Part shown: piece after piece, positions 53,878 through 63,292 of the stretch
Layout of the letters: every line of letters starts with the position of its first letter
Position numbering within the stretch: position 1 is the first letter of the stretch
Origin: Clostridium intestinale DSM 6191
GTDB lineage: Bacteria > Bacillota > Clostridia > Clostridiales > Clostridiaceae
NCBI RefSeq assembly: GCF_900130055.1
Contig: NZ_FQXU01000010.1
Location: 1 to 64,000, forward strand
Length of the DNA: 64,000 nucleotides
Direction of reading: 5' to 3'
Notes under the pieces: generated by a model
What the model saw: only the letters and a program-made list of their open reading frames with translations
Database searches by the model: none
What the model was told of the DNA's origin: nothing
Program-made: the position numbers and the translations under genes

Positions 53878-54963
53878 CTGACTAATTCTTCTTTTTATTA
53901 TTGTTATAATTAATAAAAGTATAGGAAGTATATAAAACAATGGTAGCCACAAAGTAAATGGTATTATTTTAGTTCCAACTTCTAGGTGTTCCGCTGCTGA
54001 TGTTGACATATTTAACGACATATATAAAACTAAAGCGCATATTGGAATAATAAATTTTCTATAATTTTTAGAATAGGTTAGTATTTGAATAGACTTCAAA
54101 GCACAATATAAATGAATATATAACTTAAAGAAAAGCGTAGTTAAAAAATATAAAACATTTATGGCATCCAAATTTTCAATAAAATGACCTACATTTATTA
54201 CCCTTACTAGTCTATACATAGGAAAAATGGAGCTAGAAAATGTTGTTTCTCCAAAAACTGATACAGCTATAATATCTAAAAGCGCTATAAATAGTCCAGC
54301 TATAGTTATCCCTTTTATTGTGCTTTTAAATATATTACTAGAATCTTTTACTATAGGCCAAATCATTGCAAATTCTATACTTTGCCCAAATGTTTGAGTA
54401 ATTCCTAATGGAAATACTGCATCTTTAATATCTTCCCACCCTTTTCCAAAGAAAGGTTTAATATATTGATAATTTATAACATCTGATTGTGCTAGTAGTA
54501 TAATTTCAATTATTGATAATATAGCCATTATGGGGAAAAATAATTGTGAAATCCTCGCAACAGTTTTTATTCCACTAAATAGTGCATACATTATTACTAA
54601 AATAAATATCAATTCAACTACAAACATAGGCGTTTTAGGTAAAATAGTTGTGGGTATTAATATCTGTAAATCACTTAAAGCTCTTCCACCATCATAAATA
54701 AATTCTAGGGCATATATCCATGCTATTGGTGTTCCTATAAAAAAGCCTAATTGAGCTGGATACCATTCAATTAATGTTAGTCCAGAATTAAGTTTCATTA
54801 GGGTGTAATATACAATGTTAATTAAAATGCCGATTAATGTGGATAAAAGAACAGATGCCCAAGCAGCTCTACCTGCATGAGTAGAAAAACCAAATATAAT
54901 TGTACTACCTATTTCAAATAACAGCAGCATTGAGAATAATTGCTTACTTGATATCTCTTCCAT
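53869..54963 (-). CDS. spore germination receptor subunit B (GerAB/GerKB, APC fold)
   Basis: 364 residues, about ten membrane segments of the APC superfamily, beginning ISSKQLFSMLLLFEIGSTI. B subunits bind the germinant in the spore inner membrane. It is the last gene of the receptor operon; AAGGAG overlapping the end of the small upstream ORF gives it a coupled start. Confidence 0.92.
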   Translation of the reverse strand: MEEISSKQLFSMLLLFEIGSTIIFGFSTHAGRAAWASVLLSTLIGILINIVYYTLMKLNSGLTLIEWYPAQLGFFIGTPIAWIYALEFIYDGGRALSDLQILIPTTILPKTPMFVVELIFILVIMYALFSGIKTVARISQLFFPIMAILSIIEIILLAQSDVINYQYIKPFFGKGWEDIKDAVFPLGITQTFGQSIEFAMIWPIVKDSSNIFKSTIKGITIAGLFIALLDIIAVSVFGETTFSSSIFPMYRLVRVINVGHFIENLDAINVLYFLTTLFFKLYIHLYCALKSIQILTYSKNYRKFIIPICALVLYMSLNMSTSAAEHLEVGTKIIPFTLWLPLFYILPILLLIITIIKRRISQLN

Positions 54964-54974
54964 AACAAAACTCC

Positions 54975-55106
54975 TTATTCAATGTATTTTCTTATAAGCC
55001 AAGAAAATACAGACAACAAAATTCCCAGAATTAAAATAAATATAGGCATTATTTCAGGATAGTCTAACATGTATTCTGATTTCCAAGGAAATAAATATTT
55101 ACTCAT
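54975..55106 (-). CDS. 43-codon single-span membrane ORF in the germination operon
   Basis: ATG with GGAGGG upstream, 20 bases after the C-subunit stop and ending 11 bases before the B-subunit start. The peptide begins MSKYLFPWKSEYMLDYPEI, then has a hydrophobic span (MPIFILILGILLSVFSWLI) and a basic end. Its tight fit and ribosome site argue that it is translated. Some ger operons carry small D subunits, but those usually have two membrane spans; this one has one. Confidence 0.72.
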   Translation of the reverse strand: MSKYLFPWKSEYMLDYPEIMPIFILILGILLSVFSWLIRKYIE

Positions 55107-55126
55107 ATTCTCTTACCCTCCATTTA

Positions 55127-56305
55127 TTAATTACTTTTTTCCATTATTGATTTATTATCAAAACCAGTTCCCTTTATCTTCACCTTAGAATTTACATTAA
55201 TATTAATAGTTTTCCATAACTCATCCCAATTATCTTTATATAATGAATGCCACTGCTTTGGATATTTTCCATGTATTATAGTTCCAAAACCAAAAACATC
55301 TACCCCGCAGTTATGTTTTACATATTTGATTGTGTCATTTACCAAGTTTTCAATGTCTTTAGAATATAAGTCCTCTATGTAGTGTATATTTTTAACTTCA
55401 CTAAAATCTAATCCTGCACTACTGTCTATAATATTTGCCTCCATAAAAACATCTATTTCTATAGTTATCTCTCCATTATCAATGGTGGGTGTAACCCTCG
55501 TTTTTACTTTAGTAATTTCTCCTGATACCTTGCCTAATTTTTTTAACTTGTCAGCATTAACACATATATAATTTTGACGAAGCTTATTTTTTACTATCAT
55601 GATACCTTTAAGCTCTTTAATCCCTATAAACTTAATCAATTTATCTTCATTAAACACAGCTCCACCTATAACCCCAACTGTCTTCTCGTTGTTTTCACAA
55701 GAATCTCCTATAATATCATACTCTCCAACAACACAAATACAAGGCTGAATACCGCTTTCATTTATCATATAAATAAAATCCTTTATATACATTTTAGTCG
55801 CTGTATTTAAATCTCTGAGCTTATCAATCTTTTTAACTGAATTATACTCTAAATAGCTCTTCAAACTTAGAGCATCTATTGCTTTTCCTTTTGAAAAAGT
55901 TATAAAAGCTTTCATAGGTATCTCAGGCATACGTGGAAAAAAATCTAAAACCTCTTCTAATCCATTTTTAGCCATTTCTTCTCCAATTATTATACCCTCA
56001 AGCTGTGAAAAAACTAATTTCCTTGACAATTTTTTTGATATCTTACTGCATATATCAACCATACCTTCTCCCTTTTCTGATATCAAAATAAATTCATCCA
56101 GTGGAGAGCTACTTAAATTAGACCCTGAACTCTTATTAGCTTTAGGATAGGTTGATAGCAGAGTCAATTTTATTTGTCCATCCTCTAGCTTATCAATTCC
56201 TACTCCAGAGACTATAAAGACAAAATCAAGTTCTTGTTGATCCCAACAACCCGTTAAAGTGAATGAAATTATAATAGCTACAATGAAAATCCTCTTAATC
56301 TTCAT
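55127..56305 (-). CDS. spore germination receptor lipoprotein subunit C (Ger(x)C)
   Basis: 392 residues from the ATG at 56305 (MKIKRIF) with GGAGG upstream; a GTG seven codons earlier overlaps that site. The lipobox TLTGC gives C20 as the lipid attachment site, followed by WDQQELD, the GerC hallmark. The mature protein should sit on the outer face of the spore inner membrane with the A and B subunits. It overlaps the A-subunit gene by 11 bases. Confidence 0.92.
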   Translation of the reverse strand: MKIKRIFIVAIIISFTLTGCWDQQELDFVFIVSGVGIDKLEDGQIKLTLLSTYPKANKSSGSNLSSSPLDEFILISEKGEGMVDICSKISKKLSRKLVFSQLEGIIIGEEMAKNGLEEVLDFFPRMPEIPMKAFITFSKGKAIDALSLKSYLEYNSVKKIDKLRDLNTATKMYIKDFIYMINESGIQPCICVVGEYDIIGDSCENNEKTVGVIGGAVFNEDKLIKFIGIKELKGIMIVKNKLRQNYICVNADKLKKLGKVSGEITKVKTRVTPTIDNGEITIEIDVFMEANIIDSSAGLDFSEVKNIHYIEDLYSKDIENLVNDTIKYVKHNCGVDVFGFGTIIHGKYPKQWHSLYKDNWDELWKTININVNSKVKIKGTGFDNKSIMEKSN

Positions 56306-57854
56306 TCTTTTTATTTCCTCCTTCACTTATTCTTGAAACATCTTTTTTTGCAATAAATGAAGGTCTTTTTTTCATCAACCACCATGGAGCTCTAAAGAAC
56401 ACATCTTTTAATGATTTTGAATCAAGGGGTGCTAAAGGTGATAAATATGGAACCCCAAAAGACTCAAGTTTAGCCATATGTATCAGCATAATCAAAATCC
56501 CCATAAAGACCCCATATAAACCAAATGCTCCAGCTAAAATCATGAAACTAAATCTTAATACTCTGATCGATAACCCTAAATTATATTGAGGAATAATAAA
56601 TGAAGAAATACCTGTCACTGAAACTACTATAACCATTGATGCAGAAACAATTCCTGCCTGCACTGCTGCCTGACCAATAATCAGGGCTCCAACTATACTT
56701 ACCGTCTGACTAGTCGTCCTGGGCAGCCTTACTCCCGCCTCTCTCAAAGCTTCAAAAAATATCTCCATGACAATTGCTTCAACAAATACAGGAAAAGGAA
56801 CATCTTCTCTTGATGCCCAAATATTTAGAAGCAACGCTTTTGGAAGCATCCCGGGGTGAAATGTTAACACAGCTATATAAATCGATGGTAGAAATAAAGC
56901 TGTAGTTAAAGCTAAATATCGTATTATCCTAATCATTGCACTAGGAATATATCTTTCATAATAATCTTCACTTGACTGTATAAACTGAATAAATGTTTGT
57001 GGAGCTATAAGTACTATTGGTGTATTATCAACAATTATTCCAACTTGACCTTCTAGTAAGCATGCAACTAATCTATCTGGTCTTTCAGTATATCCAATTT
57101 GAGAAAATATTGAATATCTATTATCTTCAATAAGCTCTTCTATATATCCGCTCTCTAAAATAACATCAATATCAATTTTTAAAATTCTTTTCTTTATTTC
57201 ATCTATTAAATGTTCCTCTGCAATTCCATCAATATATGTGATTATAACGTTAGTTTTTGTAAGCTTACCCACCTCCATTTTATTTACTTTCAATCTAGGA
57301 GTCTTTAATCTTCTTCTTATTAACGTTATGTTGGTCTCAATAAATTCTGTAAATCCTTCCCTTGGTCCTCTTGTTGCAGGTTCAGTAACAGGTTCCTCTA
57401 TATTTCTTGTTTTAAAATTACAAACATCTATTATAAAACCTTCATCAATTTTATCTACTAATAAAATGACTTTCCCACATAAGACATTATTAAGTATGTC
57501 TTTAATCAATGAAGTAGTTTTAATATCTGAAACCCAAATCTCTTGTTTTATATGGTTTTTAAGAAGCGTATTTTCTTTTTCACTATAATCATGTGCAAAT
57601 TTATTTAACGGCTTTAATATATATGAATTAATTTCTTCATTGTCACTAAAACCAACTAGAAAAAATATAATAGCTGAATACTTATGGTTAATCATAAACT
57701 CTCTAAATATAATATCATCAGAACCCTTAATGATTTTTTTAAAATCCTTAATATCATTATTTAATAATCCTTCTAATTTTTTATTTTCAGCTAACCCATA
57801 ATATTTTTCTAAATCATCTATATTTTCTTTTTTCTTCCTTGATAATTTAGACAT
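56295..57854 (-). CDS. spore germination receptor subunit A (GerA family)
   Basis: 519 residues from the ATG at 57854 with GGAGGT five bases upstream. A large soluble N-terminal region (about 1-290, with GFTEFIETNITLIRRRLKTPRLK) is followed by four or five membrane segments containing REDVPFPVFVEAIVMEIFFEALREAG and GALIIGQAAV. A subunits form the core of the nutrient receptor, recently shown to act as ion channels. First gene of the A-C-small ORF-B operon. Confidence 0.94.
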   Translation of the reverse strand: MSKLSRKKKENIDDLEKYYGLAENKKLEGLLNNDIKDFKKIIKGSDDIIFREFMINHKYSAIIFFLVGFSDNEEINSYILKPLNKFAHDYSEKENTLLKNHIKQEIWVSDIKTTSLIKDILNNVLCGKVILLVDKIDEGFIIDVCNFKTRNIEEPVTEPATRGPREGFTEFIETNITLIRRRLKTPRLKVNKMEVGKLTKTNVIITYIDGIAEEHLIDEIKKRILKIDIDVILESGYIEELIEDNRYSIFSQIGYTERPDRLVACLLEGQVGIIVDNTPIVLIAPQTFIQFIQSSEDYYERYIPSAMIRIIRYLALTTALFLPSIYIAVLTFHPGMLPKALLLNIWASREDVPFPVFVEAIVMEIFFEALREAGVRLPRTTSQTVSIVGALIIGQAAVQAGIVSASMVIVVSVTGISSFIIPQYNLGLSIRVLRFSFMILAGAFGLYGVFMGILIMLIHMAKLESFGVPYLSPLAPLDSKSLKDVFFRAPWWLMKKRPSFIAKKDVSRISEGGNKKNED

Positions 57855-57942
57855 AATATACCTCCACACTAAAATATTTACACTGGGTATAGTTTTTTCC
57901 GCAAAGCAAATAATATACTGGATATATGTGGGGTGCTGTAAT

Positions 57943-57973
57943 ATAAAAAGGCAACCTAAATAGGTCGCCTTTA
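57943..57973 (-). terminator. terminator after DUF4179 gene 2
   Basis: AAAGGCGACCT pairs with AGGTTGCCTTT, then TTATA on the minus strand; it lies upstream of the germination operon. Confidence 0.87.
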
Positions 57974-57982
57974 CCGTTCATA

Positions 57983-59344
57983 TTATTTTAAATCTACTCT
58001 TATTTTCTGATCTTCTGCTAGTTTTATTCCATTTTTGGGTTTGTTAGTTGCTATTTTAGCATATTTTGAGAAGTCTTCTGACTCATTATAAGAAGTATAA
58101 GTAGTTGTGTAAACCCCTGTTGATCTATCAACTGGTATTTCAAGTGCACCTCCTTTACTAAACTCAAGTTCATTTCCATCTTTATCGTAAAAGTAGAAAT
58201 CACCTGTGCTTAGCACTACTCCATTCTTTCTAAACTTAACTTTTATTTGATTCTTAGAGAATATAACATCATCTATAGTAATACTTCCTTTATCATTTAA
58301 GTTAATAGTAGAAGGTAGCTTTTTAATATCTATTTTTTCTGTATATTCTCCTTTACCATCATAAGATTTTATAGGTATTATATTTATATACTCTGTCTCT
58401 TTATCAAGTCCTATAAACTCAAAAGTATTCGTCATTTTATTCCCATCAGTTCCTATAGATCCGTGATCAAGAGGTGTCGTAATATTTCCCCTTGAATCCT
58501 CTATTGCAAAATGCTGAAAGCTATTGGCATCCTCATCTGTATATTCGGTTATAACTATTTGATTTCCTAAAGGTGACATAGCCACTTTATCTATTTTAAT
58601 ACTATTAATTTTTACCCCATTATCAATTTTAACTTTTTTCTTAGGGGTAACTATTTTACTTACTGCTACTACCTTACTCTTATCTACTGATGCTTCTATT
58701 TTCCAGTTGCCTTCTGTTTTTAAAGCTCTATCAGTAGATATTTCTATATTAAATTTATCTGTTAACTTTGTTTCAACTACATTAGCTCTATATACCCCTT
58801 TTAATATCTTATTAGTTTCAAGATATGCTTCATCTTTATAACTACTCCCACCACTTATGTTTTTACCATTTACCTTTAAATCTAAGAAAGGTCTTAACTC
58901 AAAAGCCGACCAATAATCCTCATACTCTGACCTAGGTATATCCTTTTCACTTTCAGCAGTATAAAAAATGTTTAAGAAGTTATCATCTGCTACTATGTTG
59001 TCTATAGTAAGTTTAATCCCCTTATCTTCGGCACTTATTCCTATAGAATTATTAAACTCTTGAAAGGTACTTGCTTCTCCTACATACTCGGAGTTTTTAT
59101 TTATATTAAAGTATTCTATAACATTGCTAACTGCTGCCTTAACGGAAGAAGAGTTAAACGCTAATAAAATTGTTAAAGTCACCCCTGCAGCTGCAGCTAT
59201 TTTTCTATAACTTATACTGTTTCTGCTCTTAGGTTCACTAGGTAATTCATCAATAATTTCACTTAATTTATCATCTAATGTCTTAGGCACTGCCCAAGCT
59301 TCTTTATTAATTTTATTTTTAATAAGTTCGTCAAAACTACTCAT
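57983..59344 (-). CDS. DUF4179-type membrane anti-sigma factor, copy 2
   Basis: 453 residues from the ATG at 59344 with GGGGTG upstream. A cytoplasmic N-terminus (about 1-48, MSSFDELIKNKINKEAW) precedes one membrane segment (about 49-66) and a long extracellular region of DUF4179 plus DUF5643-like beta domains. The extracellular part is about 110 residues longer than in copy 1. Its start overlaps the sigma gene stop by eight bases, so the two are translationally coupled. The signal sensed is unknown. Confidence 0.82.
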   Translation of the reverse strand: MSSFDELIKNKINKEAWAVPKTLDDKLSEIIDELPSEPKSRNSISYRKIAAAAGVTLTILLAFNSSSVKAAVSNVIEYFNINKNSEYVGEASTFQEFNNSIGISAEDKGIKLTIDNIVADDNFLNIFYTAESEKDIPRSEYEDYWSAFELRPFLDLKVNGKNISGGSSYKDEAYLETNKILKGVYRANVVETKLTDKFNIEISTDRALKTEGNWKIEASVDKSKVVAVSKIVTPKKKVKIDNGVKINSIKIDKVAMSPLGNQIVITEYTDEDANSFQHFAIEDSRGNITTPLDHGSIGTDGNKMTNTFEFIGLDKETEYINIIPIKSYDGKGEYTEKIDIKKLPSTINLNDKGSITIDDVIFSKNQIKVKFRKNGVVLSTGDFYFYDKDGNELEFSKGGALEIPVDRSTGVYTTTYTSYNESEDFSKYAKIATNKPKNGIKLAEDQKIRVDLK

Positions 59345-59891
59345 TATATACACCCCATTCACTATTTTCTAAAAGTTTTTTAAGTTTTTCCTTTGATCTA
59401 CTGAGCCTAGATTTAACTGTCCCATTAGATATTTCTAAAACTTCGCTTATACTTTTTATACTCATATCTTCATAATAAAATAAGGTCAATATTACTCTAG
59501 AGTCTTTGTCCAACTTGTTTATATAATCAATCATATCACCGTTATGGTTATCTTCATAAGTTATATCATAAACACCCATATCATCTTGAAGATCCACCCT
59601 CTTTTTCTTGTTTAATATACTATAACACTCATTTACAAGTATTCTCATAATCCATGCCTTAAAATTGTTTTTATCCTTCAGTTTATTTAAATTTTTAAAT
59701 GCCTTGAGAACTGATTCACTTACTGAATCCTCAACATCATATTCATTTCTTAATATCCCCTTAGCAACCCTGTATAGAGACACTTTATAAGTTTCAATAA
59801 GTGTTGCAAATTCTTCCTTGCCTATTTCTTTCGTTTTTTCTCTTTTAAGTCCCATATTATAAATACTTATTACGTTCTCCCCTACTTTCAA
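59337..59891 (-). CDS. ECF-type sigma-70 factor, copy 2
   Basis: 184 residues from the TTG at 59891, eight bases after AGGAGG; the GTG three codons earlier touches that site. Region 2 (DVEDSVSESVLKAFKNL, WIMRILVNECYSILNKKKR) and region 4 (SISEVLEISNGTVKSRLSRSKEKLKKLL) are complete. It is coupled to the DUF4179 anti-sigma gene. A GGAACCTTT element 16 bases upstream of a TCTTA motif in front of the gene would suit autoregulation. Confidence 0.88.
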   Translation of the reverse strand: MKVGENVISIYNMGLKREKTKEIGKEEFATLIETYKVSLYRVAKGILRNEYDVEDSVSESVLKAFKNLNKLKDKNNFKAWIMRILVNECYSILNKKKRVDLQDDMGVYDITYEDNHNGDMIDYINKLDKDSRVILTLFYYEDMSIKSISEVLEISNGTVKSRLSRSKEKLKKLLENSEWGVYNE

Positions 59892-59912
59892 ATTATTCAC
59901 CTCCTACACTAC

Positions 59913-59942
59913 TAAGATAAACTCATCTGTATAAAGGTTCCA
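59913..59942 (-). promoter_or_regulatory. candidate ECF autoregulatory promoter
   Basis: On the minus strand GGAACCTTT is followed after about 16 bases by TCTTA. The AAC core of -35 is typical of ECF promoters; the -10 is less convincing. Confidence 0.35.
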
Positions 59943-59967
59943 TTTTTGCATCAAGTTCATTATAAAA

Positions 59968-59993
59968 CAAAAAGAACCGTTATACACGGCTCC
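59968..59993 (-). terminator. terminator of the ABC exporter operon
   Basis: GAGCCGT pairs with ACGGTTC on the minus strand, followed by TTTTTG. Confidence 0.82.
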
Positions 59994-60021
59994 ATTTATC
60001 TTATACTTTTATACCTCTTAC

Positions 60022-60759
60022 CTAAACCACTACGTCTATCTTTTTCATTCTTCTTATTGTAACTCTGCTAATTAAAACAATATAAAAAAGATTTACCACA
60101 AAGAATATTATCCACTGGATTCCTGAAATACTTTGCTGGCTTATTATTCCCATACCAATAGATAATAATGAGTAAGGAAAAATCATACCTAGCTTTACTA
60201 CGTATAATCCAAGACCTATAAAAGAAAAACATAAGCCAATACCTATAGGAACTGCAAAACTCTTCATTCTAATTGATAAAGCTAGCTGAATTGTACTTAT
60301 TGTTAAAGAGGCTAAACATCCACGTATAAACCATCCATATATCTCTATAGGAAAAGGACTGTTAAGACCTATAAGCTTCCCACTAAGGTAATATAGTGAA
60401 AAAAATAATCCTTGAATAAAGAAAGTTATTATTCCTGCCATAATAAGTTTTGACAAAAAAACATTACCTATAGGTATAGGCGTAGTCATTGTCATGTTCC
60501 AATTTCTATTTAAATGTTCTAATCTACATAAGTAGGCGCAACATATACCAATCAAAATAGGTAAAAAGAACTCTCCATAAAATAAGCCTACTTGAGACCA
60601 CAAACTATACCACTCTTTTTGTAAAACTCCTATATTCATAGAAAAGTTTGCACATCCAATTAACACACTTATACTTGGTAATGTAACCATTACAATCCAT
60701 ATATGCGAATGCTTTATTTTTATAAATTCTGCTATAATACTGTTTTTTAAACTTCTCAC
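60022..60759 (-). CDS. ABC-2 permease, lantibiotic-immunity MutG/EpiG-like
   Basis: 245 residues, six membrane segments, with the N-terminal SLKNSIIAEFIKIKHSHIWIVM typical of immunity permeases and CRLEHLNRNWNMTMTTPIP in the first loop. It starts two bases after the first permease gene. Together with the ATPase it should remove lantibiotics or bacitracin-like peptides from the membrane. Confidence 0.83.
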   Translation of the reverse strand: MRSLKNSIIAEFIKIKHSHIWIVMVTLPSISVLIGCANFSMNIGVLQKEWYSLWSQVGLFYGEFFLPILIGICCAYLCRLEHLNRNWNMTMTTPIPIGNVFLSKLIMAGIITFFIQGLFFSLYYLSGKLIGLNSPFPIEIYGWFIRGCLASLTISTIQLALSIRMKSFAVPIGIGLCFSFIGLGLYVVKLGMIFPYSLLSIGMGIISQQSISGIQWIIFFVVNLFYIVLISRVTIRRMKKIDVVV

Positions 60760-60761
60760 AT

Positions 60762-61517
60762 TTACACCTCCTGACTCTCTATATACATACTTCCTAAGAA
60801 ATAAATGATTATTCCCATCATAGCTATTATTGCTAATAATGAGGCTGAAGCTCCTATGTTTCGAACTGCAAAACTCATTTTCTCATTTTCATAAACTTGG
60901 ATAATAGGGCTTAGTCCATTATAGTAAGACCATATAAATATTCTTCTTATAACTATAGGAAATAAATCTGCTGATAGTCCTATAAATCCACCAATCATCC
61001 CAACACATAATGAAAAAGCTTGATTACTAATAGCCATAGATACCCATTGCTGTAAAGCTATTATTACTGCATTTACTATAAATATGCCTATGAAATATCT
61101 AATTAGTAAAGGTATAGGTAGCGGTTGTGTAAAACCACTCTTTTTCCCATAAATAGCTACAGCAAAAACTTGAATAAGAGCTGCATAACTCATGATTATA
61201 CATGAACATATATATTTAGCTTTGTAGATATTTCCTCTCTTTAGTGAAACAGATAATAACATTTTCCATGTATTCCCCTTATTCTCCATATCACAAATCC
61301 TAGATACTACAATAGCGCAAAGTATAGGTAAAAAAAGTCCATTCATTGATGATAACATAGCAATTACAGGTTCCCACCCCGCTGTTTTAGGATTACGTGA
61401 AAAGGACATACTTGCTGCCATAAAGGCCCAGGCTATCTCCCCTAACATAAACATTGTAATCATACTAAATAAATGTTTATGTCTTAATTTATAAAATTCT
61501 AAACTAATAGCTTTCAT
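60762..61517 (-). CDS. ABC-2 permease, lantibiotic-immunity MutE/EpiE-like
   Basis: 251 residues, six membrane segments. The family elements EFYKLRHKHLFSM at the start and DMENKGNTWKMLLSVSLKRG after the second segment are present. Its ATG overlaps the ATPase stop (TAATG), indicating translational coupling and a three-protein transporter. Confidence 0.85.
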   Translation of the reverse strand: MKAISLEFYKLRHKHLFSMITMFMLGEIAWAFMAASMSFSRNPKTAGWEPVIAMLSSMNGLFLPILCAIVVSRICDMENKGNTWKMLLSVSLKRGNIYKAKYICSCIIMSYAALIQVFAVAIYGKKSGFTQPLPIPLLIRYFIGIFIVNAVIIALQQWVSMAISNQAFSLCVGMIGGFIGLSADLFPIVIRRIFIWSYYNGLSPIIQVYENEKMSFAVRNIGASASLLAIIAMMGIIIYFLGSMYIESQEV

Positions 61518-62428
61518 TATAAGCTCTGCTCCTTTCCAGTAAGACTAAGAAAAATGTTTTCTAAACTTTTCTTATGTTCCTCTATACGCAATACACCAAT
61601 ATCATGATTAGTTAATTCTTTATTTATTTGAACTACTTGTCTATCAATGATATCCCTAAGCATTAAGAAATCGCCTTCTTGAGTATTTACAATCCCTCTT
61701 CTGACTAATATATCCTTAGCTAATCTATTATTATCTGTCTTAATTGCTATAGTTGACTTACTTTTCATCTTAAGCTCATCCATTTCTCCTTGAAAAAGCA
61801 TTTTCCCGTTATTTATTATACCTACAGATGTAGCTATTTGCTCAATTTCAGAAAGAAGATGACTGGATATTAAAACAGTAATTCCATATCTTCTTGGCAA
61901 AGTTTGAATTAGCTCTCTAATTTCACTAATACCAGCAGGATCAAGTCCATTTGTAGGTTCATCTAATATTAGTAATTTAGGAAATGCTAAAAGTGCCATA
62001 GCTATTCCTAATCTTTGCTTCATTCCAAGTGAATAATGAGAAACCTTTTTATCCTTTTGATTTTCTAATCTTACTATTCTTAATGCTTCCGCTACATTCT
62101 TATCCGGAACTTCTCTTAATCTTTGCATTACCCTCATATTCTCTATTCCACTAAGATGTCCATAGTATGAAGGTGACTCAATTAAAGAGCCTACCTCTTT
62201 TAAAATATTACTTCTATTACTCTCAAATTCTTGATCAAAAATCTTAAAAGTTCCGTTTGTTGGTTTAACTAATCCTAAAAGCATTTTTAAAGTAGTTGAT
62301 TTCCCAGCTCCATTAGGCCCTAAGAAACCATAAATATCTCCTTTTTTTACGAATAAATCAACATCCTTAACTCTATAGGTATCCCCATATTTTTTAGATA
62401 GTTTACTTGTGGAAACAATGTTATTCAT
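61517..62428 (-). CDS. ABC transporter ATPase, MutF/BcrA-like
   Basis: 303 residues, one ABC domain: Walker A GPNGAGKST, signature YSLGMKQRLG, Walker B LLILDEPTNGLDP, and a C-terminal tail of about 90 residues typical of BcrA/MutF. It heads the exporter operon and is divergent from a two-component system. No lantibiotic structural or modification gene is seen, so the system most likely protects against foreign peptides. Confidence 0.9.
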   Translation of the reverse strand: MNNIVSTSKLSKKYGDTYRVKDVDLFVKKGDIYGFLGPNGAGKSTTLKMLLGLVKPTNGTFKIFDQEFESNRSNILKEVGSLIESPSYYGHLSGIENMRVMQRLREVPDKNVAEALRIVRLENQKDKKVSHYSLGMKQRLGIAMALLAFPKLLILDEPTNGLDPAGISEIRELIQTLPRRYGITVLISSHLLSEIEQIATSVGIINNGKMLFQGEMDELKMKSKSTIAIKTDNNRLAKDILVRRGIVNTQEGDFLMLRDIIDRQVVQINKELTNHDIGVLRIEEHKKSLENIFLSLTGKEQSL

Positions 62429-62578
62429 TATTTACTCCATCCTTCCTAATATTTTATAGGTTAAGTATACTTATCTTATATTTCTTTAATCTAACATCAA
62501 CATTACGCTAACCTTAAATAATTACAAAGAATGTTTATAATATCTTATAACTGATATACTATTTTTAGGTGATTTAAT

Positions 62579-63292
62579 ATGAATGATTTAAAAAACAAAA
62601 AGTTACTTATCGTTGATGATGAGTTTGAGATAAGAAATATGCTTCATGGTTTCTTACGTAAAAATGGATTCAATAGAATATATGAAGCATCTAATTGTTC
62701 GGAGGCTTTAAAGATATTTTATGAAATAAGTCCCGATATTGCTGTTTTAGATATAATGCTCCCTGATGGAGATGGATTTTCTCTTTTATCAACTATTCGT
62801 AAAACTTCAAGTATACCCGTAGTTTTTCTATCAGCAAAAGGAGAGGATGAGGATCGTTTATTAGGACTTGGTCTTGGAGCTGATGATTACATAGTTAAGC
62901 CATTTTTACCACGTGAATTAGTTTTAAGATTAACATCAATTCTACGTAGAGTTTATTCTCCAATTGTTCAAGAAAAGAAACCTATTTTTGAATTAGGAAA
63001 TCATAAAATAGACTTAGAGAGTGGAATTGTATCATATGATGATAAAGAATGTCCTTTTACCGCAAAAGAGCTTATTTTATTAAATAAATTCTACGAAAAT
63101 AAAAATCGTATCGTTACTAATGATGCCCTTTGCCAAGTTACCTGGGGTGATGATTATTATGGATATGAAAATACCTTAGCAGTTCATATACGTAGAATTC
63201 GTGAAAAGATTGAATCCAATCCCTCAGACCCCAAATATCTAGTTACAGTTAGGGGTTTAGGCTATAAGCTTTTAATAAAGGAGAATTCTTAA
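62579..63292 (+). CDS. OmpR/PhoB-family response regulator
   Basis: 237 residues: a receiver domain with D58 in VLDIMLPDGDGF as phosphorylation site, acidic pair DD at 13-14 and Lys in DDYIVKPF, then a winged-helix DNA-binding domain ending AVHIRRIREKIESNPSDPKYLVTVRGLGYKL. Its stop overlaps the kinase start (TAATG). Divergent position suggests it activates the adjacent ABC exporter. Confidence 0.93.
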   Translation: MNDLKNKKLLIVDDEFEIRNMLHGFLRKNGFNRIYEASNCSEALKIFYEISPDIAVLDIMLPDGDGFSLLSTIRKTSSIPVVFLSAKGEDEDRLLGLGLGADDYIVKPFLPRELVLRLTSILRRVYSPIVQEKKPIFELGNHKIDLESGIVSYDDKECPFTAKELILLNKFYENKNRIVTNDALCQVTWGDDYYGYENTLAVHIRRIREKIESNPSDPKYLVTVRGLGYKLLIKENS

